Positions 27,234 through 35,126 of a DNA stretch of 46,807 nt are shown piece after piece. Each line of letters opens with the position of its first letter. Position 1 is the first letter of the stretch. A model generated the notes under the pieces. The model did not search any database, was not told the DNA's origin, and saw nothing but the letters and a program-made list of their open reading frames with translations. The DNA lies in NCBI GenBank assembly GCA_902796885.1, contig CADBQY010000125.1, forward strand, positions 1 through 46,807, given 5' to 3'. The translations under genes were made by a program, and so were the position numbers. This stretch comes from an uncultured Planctomycetota bacterium (GTDB lineage: Bacteria > Planctomycetota > Planctomycetia > Pirellulales > Thermoguttaceae).

Positions 27234-27808
27234 CACGCGCCTTTCTGCGACTCTTTGACCGCCAGGTAGATTCGGTCGAACGGTTCGGTCAGGTCGATCA
27301 GCTTTCGGAAGGGACGGAGTTTTTGCGAGACGCTCGGTTTTGAGTTTTCGGCACGGAGCATATAGCGGATCCCTTCGTCTTCGGATTCCTGCCAGAGAGC
27401 CGGGTCGGTCCGGCCGATGGCGCAGATTTCGTCGAGCCGGGGCGAGATGACGCCGGGGAGAGCGGTTCGGATTCCCGCCGGCATCGGGTCGAGAAGGAGA
27501 ATCAGCGGCACGTCGAGGGCCGGGGCAAACGAAAGAAGAAGGGGGGCGTCGGTGATCACCGCGGCGACGGAAGTCTTTTTATGCTTGTAGAGCGAGGGGG
27601 CGATCTGCTGAGCGCAGAGAAACGAGCCGAGCGTCTCGCCGTAGAGAATCTCCTGCGCCCGGTTGGCGTGGACCGGAACGGTACAATGAAATTCGATCGG
27701 ATGCCCGCTCCGATTCAGAATCAGAAACCCTCCCAGAAATCCCCGTGACGAGGTTTCCGAGACGGAGAGGAATCCGAGATATTCAGAAGGGTCGGAAGGG
27801 GTGCTCAT
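27233..27808 (-). CDS. Protein of unknown function coupled to the SNF2 helicase
   Basis: A 191-residue protein with no signal peptide. It opens with strand-rich sequence (EYLGFLSVSETSSRGFLGGFLILNRSGHPIEFHCTVPV) followed by HANRAQEILYGETLGSFLCAQQIA, then a hydrophobic stretch (VAAVITDAPLLLSFAPALDVPLILLL) and a charged C-terminus (LRPFRKLIDLTEPFDRIYLAVKESQ). No known motif is seen. ATG 27808 gives the compact protein; upstream codons to 28042 are Arg-rich and overlap the groES promoter region, so they are unlikely to be translated. The stop overlaps the helicase start by one base, implying joint expression and perhaps a physical partnership. Confidence 0.7.
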   Translation of the reverse strand: MSTPSDPSEYLGFLSVSETSSRGFLGGFLILNRSGHPIEFHCTVPVHANRAQEILYGETLGSFLCAQQIAPSLYKHKKTSVAAVITDAPLLLSFAPALDVPLILLLDPMPAGIRTALPGVISPRLDEICAIGRTDPALWQESEDEGIRYMLRAENSKPSVSQKLRPFRKLIDLTEPFDRIYLAVKESQKGA

Positions 27809-28136
27809 CTGGGGCGGCTCACCTAAGGGGAAAGGACGAAAAAGCGGCCCCTGCGCGTGAGGCCGCCTTCTCACTCTATCGGACGATTCGGGAAAAAATT
27901 TTATCCTCGCCGCGCCGCAACGGCGGAGGACTGCCAATTTGGCAAACCCGATTCCCTTCCTCTTTTTTCGGAATCGGATATAATGAGCCCGTAAAATTAA
28001 GACTCGTACCCTTTTGCGGGGCGGTCGGGCCGTATTTGGCACGAATTTTGCAACACCTAAGGTCGATACGGTTCGGCCGAGGCAAAACTGTCATTCGGCC
28101 GCAAGTGAGAAACATTTAGTTTGAGGAGTTGATCAG
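27809..28136 (+). other. 328-bp divergent control region between the unknown/SNF2 pair and groESL
   Basis: Contains the palindrome TGCCAA-T-TTGGCA (27932-27944), a TATAAT box (27979-27984) without a good -35, and the sigma-54 promoter listed separately. TTCGGCCG occurs twice (28072-28079, 28094-28101). No CIRCE inverted repeat (TTAGCACTC type) was found, so HrcA control is not supported. Confidence 0.6.
28036..28052 (+). promoter_or_regulatory. Sigma-54 (-24/-12) promoter of groES-groEL
   Basis: The sequence TTGGCACG-AATT-TTGCA matches the RpoN consensus YTGGCACG-N4-TTGCW at every defined position. The GG (28038-28039) and GC (28050-28051) dinucleotides are 12 bp apart, as required. Predicted transcription start is near 28063, about 75 nt before the groES ATG. 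The palindrome at 27932-27944 lies about 120-130 bp upstream of that start, the normal place for an activator-binding site. Confidence 0.7.
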
Positions 28137-28469
28137 ATGGCGAAAAAAAAGTCGGATGCGGCTTGTGGATGTTCTTGTGGAATGAAACTTCAGCCTTTGG
28201 GCGACCGCGTGGTGGTTCGCCGCGACGAATCTGAAGAGAAGACCGCCGGCGGGCTTTACCTGCCCGATTCGGCGAAAGATAAGCCCGCGCGCGGCGTGGT
28301 GGTCAGTCTGGGGGACGGCCGTCTCCTCGACGACGGGACGCGCAGCGCGTTTACGGTCAAAGAGGGCGACCGCGTGCTTTTCCTTTCCTATGCCGGGGAA
28401 GAGTTCAAGTTCGGCGACGACGAGTATCTCCTGATGCGTGAGTCCGATATCCTCGCCGTGATCAAATAA
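28137..28469 (+). CDS. groES: Co-chaperonin GroES with a Cys-rich N-terminal extension
   Basis: A 110-residue co-chaperonin that caps the GroEL cage. The GroES core begins at residue 16 (MKLQPLGDRVVVRRDE) and contains a mobile loop (EEKTAGGLYLPDSAKDKPARG) and a C-terminal strand (YLLMRESDILAVIK). Fifteen extra residues precede the core, including the cluster C10-G-C12-S-C14. GAGGAG (28123-28128) lies 8 nt before ATG 28137 and no ribosome-binding site precedes codon 16, so the extension is probably translated. Three closely spaced Cys suggest metal or redox chemistry, which is inference. It is co-transcribed with groEL 53 nt downstream. Confidence 0.95.
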   Translation: MAKKKSDAACGCSCGMKLQPLGDRVVVRRDESEEKTAGGLYLPDSAKDKPARGVVVSLGDGRLLDDGTRSAFTVKEGDRVLFLSYAGEEFKFGDDEYLLMRESDILAVIK

Positions 28470-28516
28470 GCAGAACCAACTCAACGATATATCCAGTAGA
28501 AATGTAAGGAGTGTAA

Positions 28517-30139
<1,623 letters not shown>

Positions 30140-30164
30140 TAGAGACTGACGCCGGAAAACGGAA

Positions 30165-30212
30165 CGCGGCCCGGAAGGGATTTGTTTCCCTTCCGGGCCG
30201 CGCTTGTTTTTG
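30165..30212 (+). terminator. Intrinsic terminator of groESL
   Basis: A perfect 16-bp stem (30165-30180 with 30187-30202), loop TTTGTT, followed by CTTGTTTTT. It is among the strongest hairpins in the window and lies between convergent genes. Confidence 0.93.
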
Positions 30213-30229
30213 GATCAGCGGGGGAAACG

Positions 30230-30958
30230 TTATTGGGGGGCCGACGGCGCGTCGGCGGCGGTGGCGGCAGGCCGTTCCGCTTTCAGGGGGACCGATTCCG
30301 GCTTGTCGGAGTTGTTGAGCAACAGCGCGATCAGGATTCCCATCAGAATGACGATGACAATCGACAGGGCGACGACGATGAAAAGGTCGCGCCGGGTATT
30401 CTTCTTTCGGTTCAGGCCGACGCGCTTTTGAAGCGCGCTCTTTTGCGAGTCGCGCGCGGCGCGGCGGAGCGCGTCGAGTTCGTCGACCGGCGCGGCGTTC
30501 GGTGCCGGCGCGGCGGACTCGTTTGCCGCCGCCGGATCGGCGCCCAGTTCGGGGAAGATTTCGCGGGCTTCCCGTTTCGGGGCGTTTTCACGCCAGACGA
30601 TCGTTCCGGCCACGATGCGATGCTCGGCGATCCATTCGACGAGCACGCTTCGCGAAACCGGTCCGTACTGACGGCCGTCCCCCCCCAGAATGTACCAGTC
30701 CTGTTCGTCCGGCGCGGGAGGAGATGCGGGCGCTTCGGGGGACGGAACGGGGGGAGCGGGCGCCTGAGGCGCGGCGGAAGCCGAAACGGACTCGGCCGGC
30801 TCGGCGGCGTCTTCGGTTTTATGCGAATGGGACGCGCGCGTACTTTCGAGCGGGATCCGGAACCGGACCCGGCATTTGGGGCAGATTCCGATCTTTCCCG
30901 CCTGTTCGGCTTTGACGTTCAGTTTGTGTCCTTGGGGGCAGTAACAGCGAATTCCCAT
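30230..30958 (-). CDS. Zinc-ribbon and GYF-domain membrane protein
   Basis: A 242-residue tail-anchored protein. The N-terminus is a short zinc ribbon (IRCYCPQGHKL...IGICPKCRVRFRIP; Cys/His ligands at about residues 5-29). A Pro/Ala/Ser/Glu-rich linker leads to a GYF_2-type domain at about 85-135 (WYILGGDGRQYGPVSRSVLVEWIAEHRI), a fold that binds proline-rich peptides. One membrane span (DLFIVVALSIVIVILMGILIALLL, about 190-213) is followed by a short Ala/Pro tail. This architecture is widespread in Planctomycetota and is one reason for the taxonomic call. Role unknown; adaptor function is inferred from the GYF fold. It is divergent from the phosphofructokinase gene. Confidence 0.85.
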   Translation of the reverse strand: MGIRCYCPQGHKLNVKAEQAGKIGICPKCRVRFRIPLESTRASHSHKTEDAAEPAESVSASAAPQAPAPPVPSPEAPASPPAPDEQDWYILGGDGRQYGPVSRSVLVEWIAEHRIVAGTIVWRENAPKREAREIFPELGADPAAANESAAPAPNAAPVDELDALRRAARDSQKSALQKRVGLNRKKNTRRDLFIVVALSIVIVILMGILIALLLNNSDKPESVPLKAERPAATAADAPSAPQ

Positions 30959-30986
30959 CTGATAGGCTCCGAATGTTCGGTGTTCG

Positions 30987-31014
30987 TTGGCGCCACGGTA
31001 TTGGCGTCATGGTA
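30987..31014. repeat. Perfectly adjacent 14-bp tandem repeat
   Basis: TTGGCGCCACGGTA (30987-31000) is followed directly by TTGGCGTCATGGTA (31001-31014), two C/T differences. It sits 29 bp upstream of the GYF-protein ATG, in the 276-bp divergent spacer, where a regulator could bind. Confidence 0.5.
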
Positions 31015-31153
31015 TTTGTCGGTTATTCCGGAGGGAAAACCGAAAGGAAAACCGCCGCGAGAGGGTTTTGCCCCTCTCTCTTCCCAGTATAAAGGGACGC
31101 GGAAAATTTGTCGAGAAGAAACGGGGTAAGATTTACCGGATCGAGGGAAGAAC

Positions 31154-31181
31154 TTGAAAAACGGCGGGAAACAGGTAGAAT
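31154..31181 (+). promoter_or_regulatory. Promoter of the phosphofructokinase gene
   Basis: TTGAAA (31154-31159), a 16-bp spacer and TAGAAT (31176-31181). The leader is about 48 nt. Confidence 0.6.
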
Positions 31182-31234
31182 ATACCGGTTAGCGGCATAT
31201 TTTCACTTACACCTTAACACAAAGGAATCTTACG

Positions 31235-32515
31235 ATGGCCGAAAATCTGGTTATCGCGCAGAGCGGCGGGCCGACCTGCGTGATCAATTCAAGTCTGCGC
31301 GGCGTGATCGACGCGGCTCGTTCGTACGGCGCGATCGGGAAGGTCTACGGCGCCTGCCACGGAATCGAAGGGGTTTTGAAGGAGGAACTCCTCGACTTGA
31401 CGGCGCAGCCGGAAGAGGAGATCGCGCTGCTGCGCTATACGCCGGTCGCCGGGTCGATCGGAACGTGCCGGTATAAGCTCAAGTCGCACCAGAAGGAAGA
31501 TTTCCGGCGCGTGATCGACGTCTTTAAAGCGCACAACGTCGGGTATTTCCTCTACAACGGCGGAAATGACTCGATGGACACCGCGCACAAGATCGCCGAA
31601 CTGGCGAAAGCCGAGGGGCTCGAACTGCGCGCGGTCGGCGTACCGAAGACGATCGACAACGACGTCGGCGATTCCGAGTTCAAGCTGGTCGACCACACCC
31701 CAGGTTACGGCTCGACCGCGAAATACTGGGCGCATACCGTACAATACGCCAACGAAGAGAACAAAGGTTCTTCCCCCGCCGATCCCGTCCTGGTTTTGCA
31801 GGCGATGGGGCGGAAGATCGGGTTCATTCCGGCGGCGGCGCGTCTGGCCGACCCGAACCGTGAAATGCCGCTTCTGATCTATATGGCCGAGTCGCCGGTT
31901 TCGCTCGAAGAATTGGCCGACCAGGTAAACGCCAAGGTCAAAGAGGCGGGGCGCGCGGTGGTCGTGGTCAGCGAAGGGTTTAACGTCGGCGACGTCGGCG
32001 CGGTGAAAGACTCGTTCGGACATACCCATTTCGGGGCGAGCAAGATTACCGTGGCGCAGACGATCGTCAACTATCTGAACGGCAGGGGACTGGCCGCCAA
32101 AGGGGCGGCGCGCTGCAACGTGGCGGGGACGGACCAGCGCCATTCGATGGCGTACGCGTCGATCGTCGACCTGGACGAAGCGTACGCGCTCGGACAGAAA
32201 GCGGTCGAGCTGGCGGCGACCGATCAGGCGGGGTATATGTCGACGATCCTTCGCGAGCCGGGCGCTGTGTATAACGTTCGGTACGACAAAGTCCCGCTCA
32301 AAGAGGTCGCCAACAGCGAGCGGACGTTCCCCAAAGCATGGATTACCGCCGAGGGAAACGACGTGACCGACGATTTTCTCCGTTACGCCAAGCCGCTGAT
32401 CGGGCAGGAGATGCTCACGCTTCCGATGGAAAACGGAATTCAGCGGATGACCCGTTTCGCGCCGATTTACGCCGAAAAGAAACTCGCTCCCTACGTGCCC
32501 GAGGCGGACCGCTGA
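31235..32515 (+). CDS. pfp: 6-phosphofructokinase, pyrophosphate-dependent type
   Basis: A 426-residue glycolytic enzyme phosphorylating fructose 6-phosphate. Two residues decide the phosphate donor in this family. The GGDGS loop of ATP enzymes reads GGNDS here with D112, and PGTIDND reads PKTIDND with K138. Both the Asp and the Lys mark PPi users and block ATP binding. Substrate-binding TPGYGSTAKYWA and MGRKIGFIPAAARLA are also visible. The reaction would be reversible, serving glycolysis and gluconeogenesis. AAAGGA precedes ATG 31235. It is a single-gene unit with its own promoter and a strong terminator. Confidence 0.9.
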   Translation: MAENLVIAQSGGPTCVINSSLRGVIDAARSYGAIGKVYGACHGIEGVLKEELLDLTAQPEEEIALLRYTPVAGSIGTCRYKLKSHQKEDFRRVIDVFKAHNVGYFLYNGGNDSMDTAHKIAELAKAEGLELRAVGVPKTIDNDVGDSEFKLVDHTPGYGSTAKYWAHTVQYANEENKGSSPADPVLVLQAMGRKIGFIPAAARLADPNREMPLLIYMAESPVSLEELADQVNAKVKEAGRAVVVVSEGFNVGDVGAVKDSFGHTHFGASKITVAQTIVNYLNGRGLAAKGAARCNVAGTDQRHSMAYASIVDLDEAYALGQKAVELAATDQAGYMSTILREPGAVYNVRYDKVPLKEVANSERTFPKAWITAEGNDVTDDFLRYAKPLIGQEMLTLPMENGIQRMTRFAPIYAEKKLAPYVPEADR

Positions 32516-32558
32516 ACCGGCTCGACACGACGTTTGACCCTTTGACCCTTTGAACGAC

Positions 32559-32591
32559 AAGCGCGGGGATTTTTCTCCGCGCTTTGTTTTT
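32559..32591 (+). terminator. Intrinsic terminator of the phosphofructokinase gene
   Basis: An 11-bp stem (32559-32569 with 32574-32584, one G-U pair), loop TTTT, then TGTTTTT. Just before it TTTGACCC occurs twice in tandem (32533-32548). Confidence 0.88.
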
Positions 32592-32695
32592 CGGCAAGTT
32601 TCCCAGTTTGTGGCTCCGATTCGACAGACCGCTTCGGTGTGCGTTCCCCGCCGCGCCGCGTCGGCGGTCTGATTCGCCGGCGAAGCACCGGGGGG

Positions 32696-32723
32696 TTGAC
32701 AAACCGGCGCGATTTCGCACAAT
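32696..32723 (+). promoter_or_regulatory. Promoter of the first Na/Pi cotransporter gene
   Basis: TTGACA (32696-32701), a 16-bp spacer and CACAAT (32718-32723). A 7-bp hairpin (GGGGGTT/AACCCCC, 32734-32740 and 32747-32753) lies in the leader. The same TTGACAAA start recurs ahead of the second copy. Confidence 0.55.
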
Positions 32724-32775
32724 GACGGCGGGCGGGGGTTTAGCCTAACCCCCTTAATCTTTCGGGAGAGTGGGA

Positions 32776-34923
32776 TTGCCTAAGAGAATCGGTTTAACTG
32801 CCGCGTTTTGCACGTCTTTACTTTACCTTTTCTTTGCCGGATATTTTTCTTTCGGCGTTTCGCTCCTTTCGGCGGATGACCGGTCGGCCGCCGCGACGCC
32901 CGGAAGCCCGCGCCTCCTCCCCAAGGAAAGCGTTCCGTCCGATCCGGACGATGAAATCAAGCGGATCGAGAAATGGATTCCTGACCAGAAAATCTTAGAG
33001 GGCGCCCCTCCCATTGAGATTTCTCTTTCGGATGTCATCGCTCGTTTTCAGGCCAAGGGAGAGTTCGGCGACGCGGAGTCGATCGACCCGAGTCAGGTCG
33101 AAGTCAGGGTGGTGCAGAACAGCAAAAACGACGTGGTGACTCCGGTGATCAGCGGAGACCGGCTCCGCCTGATCTGGAATGGAACGCGTTCCGCCGAGTC
33201 GCAGATTATCCTCGAATTCAGTTATCAGGGGAAGCGGGTTTACGACAGTTTCAACGTTGAGGTTTGGAAACCGAAATTCTGGATGATGAGTCTTGTCGTT
33301 CTCGCAGGAATCGGGATCTTCATTTTCGGAATGAAGAATCTGTCCGAGGGAACTCAGAACATCGCCGGTCCTTCGTTGAGGCGTATGATCGCGATGTTCA
33401 CCGAGCATCGTGTTTTCGCGTTCGGAACGGGAATTCTCATCACGGTCCTTTTGCAGTCGAGTTCCGTGACGACGCTGATGACGATCGGCTTTGTCAACAG
33501 CCAGATCGTCTCCCTTTCACAAGCGGTCGGAGTGATCCTGGGAGCGAATATCGGCACCACGGTCACGAGCTGGATTCTGACGCTCAACATTTCGGAATAC
33601 GCTCTTCCGCTGACCGGGATCAGCGCTCTTTTTCTTCTCTTTTCCAAAAACGAGACCGTGAAGAATCTTGCCGCCGCGCTGATGGGGTTGGGACTCCTCT
33701 TCTTCGGTCTGAAACTGATGGGACAGGGATTCATTTCGCTGAAAGAACTCCCCGAGTTTTCGGTGCTCCTTCAATCCTTTTCGGCCGACACGTTTTCGGG
33801 ACTTCTTATGTGCGTGCTGGTCGGGTGCTTACTGACAATCCTGATTCAGTCGTCGGCCGCCGCGATCGGTATTGTGATGTCCCTTTCGATGATCGGCGCG
33901 ATAGATGATTTTTCGACCGCCGTGGCGTTCATTCTGGGCGAGAATATCGGAACGACCTCGACGGCGGCGCTCGCGGCCATCGGTACGTCGACCAACGCCA
34001 GACGAGCGGCGGCATTCCACGCGCTTTTTAACGTGTTTGGAGTCTGTTGGGTACTGGCGATTTACCGGCCCGTTTTCATTCCGTTGGTCGAGTACGCGGC
34101 CCACGCGGCGAAGCTCCAGTTGATTCCGTTCGGGATTCCGTTGGCGCATACGCTTTTCAACGTTACGAACGCGCTCCTCTTTCTCCCCTTTACCAAGATA
34201 TTCGCCTCGTTTCTGACCCGTTTCATTCCCGAACGGGAGAGAGTCGGCAAGACGACCGAAACCGGGCTCGATCCGCGTCTGATCGAATCGGATTTGATCG
34301 CGGTCGCCGAATCGCGCGTGATCGTCGAGCGGATGGGAGAACGATGTTTTAAGCTGGGCGAAACGATTTTCCGGCAGATCGGCGAGGGACTCGATGACGG
34401 AAAAGAGATTCGGCAATCGTTTCGCGAAGAGGAGTCTCTCGACACCGTTCAAGACGAGATCGTCAGGTTCTGTTCGCAGATTCTTTCAATGAATCCGACC
34501 CCCGATTCCGCGCAGCAGGCGCGTCAGCAGATTCGTATCGCCGACGAGATCGAGTCGGTCAGCGACTACTTCATTTCGATTTTAAAGTCCGATCTGAAAC
34601 TCAAGGAAGAGGGAATCGAAATACCCGCGTTCATCAAAGAGGGATTTGAAGATCTCGACCGGAAAACGCTCGTCCTTTTCGGGGATATCAACCGCACCTA
34701 CCGCAATCACGTGCGGGCGCGTTATTTTCTGGAACAGGTCTATTCGGCCTGCCGCGGGCTGACCGCGGAGATCAAAAATCTGCGCGCGGAGTTTATGACC
34801 GAGATGGGGCGGGAAGAATACGGTCCCGTTCTTATCGTCGCGGTCAATTCGCAATTATCGTCCCGTCGGCGCATTTGGGAACATCTTCAGAATGTCGCCG
34901 AAGTCTTTTGCCGGGCGAAATAA
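32776..34923 (+). CDS. Na+/phosphate cotransporter with extracytoplasmic cadherin/Ig-like domain, copy 1
   Basis: A 715-residue inner-membrane protein. A signal sequence or first span (about 1-33) and a short linker lead to a domain of about 105 residues before the transporter. It starts KWIPDQKILEGAPP, continues with VEVRVVQNSKNDVVTPVI and GDRLRLIWNG, and ends YDSFNVEVWKP. This order matches cadherin-like/putative-Ig repeats (IPDQ..EG...; D.F.V.V). The NptA/PNaS core follows with both QSS repeats: LLQSSSVTTLMTIGFVNSQ with GANIGTTVTSW, and ILIQSSAAAIGIVMSLSMIG with GENIGTTSTA. The last 200 residues are a PhoU-like helical bundle. Start is TTG 32776 with GGGAGAG 5 nt upstream; this gives 715 residues, the same as copy 2. 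Transport direction and ion are inferred from the family. Confidence 0.88.
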   Translation: MPKRIGLTAAFCTSLLYLFFAGYFSFGVSLLSADDRSAAATPGSPRLLPKESVPSDPDDEIKRIEKWIPDQKILEGAPPIEISLSDVIARFQAKGEFGDAESIDPSQVEVRVVQNSKNDVVTPVISGDRLRLIWNGTRSAESQIILEFSYQGKRVYDSFNVEVWKPKFWMMSLVVLAGIGIFIFGMKNLSEGTQNIAGPSLRRMIAMFTEHRVFAFGTGILITVLLQSSSVTTLMTIGFVNSQIVSLSQAVGVILGANIGTTVTSWILTLNISEYALPLTGISALFLLFSKNETVKNLAAALMGLGLLFFGLKLMGQGFISLKELPEFSVLLQSFSADTFSGLLMCVLVGCLLTILIQSSAAAIGIVMSLSMIGAIDDFSTAVAFILGENIGTTSTAALAAIGTSTNARRAAAFHALFNVFGVCWVLAIYRPVFIPLVEYAAHAAKLQLIPFGIPLAHTLFNVTNALLFLPFTKIFASFLTRFIPERERVGKTTETGLDPRLIESDLIAVAESRVIVERMGERCFKLGETIFRQIGEGLDDGKEIRQSFREEESLDTVQDEIVRFCSQILSMNPTPDSAQQARQQIRIADEIESVSDYFISILKSDLKLKEEGIEIPAFIKEGFEDLDRKTLVLFGDINRTYRNHVRARYFLEQVYSACRGLTAEIKNLRAEFMTEMGREEYGPVLIVAVNSQLSSRRRIWEHLQNVAEVFCRAK

Positions 34924-34995
34924 CCGGCGGAACCGACGGCGCGTCGCGATCGGCGTTCGTCACTCCGACCGAGCGGTTTTTCTAACAAAAAAACA

Positions 34996-35030
34996 GCTTC
35001 CTTTCGCCTCCGGGCGGGGCGAAAGGAAGC
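34996..35030. terminator. Hairpin between Na/Pi copies 1 and 2
   Basis: A perfect 13-bp stem (34996-35008 with 35018-35030), 9-nt loop. The T run is on the minus-strand side (complement of 34983-34993); on the plus strand GC-rich sequence follows. It may attenuate or protect the 3' end of copy 1. Confidence 0.5.
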
Positions 35031-35042
35031 CGGCGGCGGGGC

Positions 35043-35071
35043 TTGACAAAAGGACCCGATTTCAGAAAATA
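35043..35071 (+). promoter_or_regulatory. Promoter of the second Na/Pi cotransporter gene
   Basis: TTGACA (35043-35048), a 17-bp spacer and AAAATA (35066-35071). The TTGACAAA and the GATTTC inside the spacer match the region ahead of copy 1, suggesting promoter and gene were duplicated together. Confidence 0.5.
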
Positions 35072-35126
35072 GCGGGAGGTGAGAGTTTCTTGCCCTTTGT
35101 CCCCCCTATAGTCGGGAGAGTAAAAC

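Noticed and set aside
27961..28136. HrcA/CIRCE control of groESL
   Set aside because: No TTAGCACTC-N9-GAGTGCTAA inverted repeat or close variant is present in the leader.
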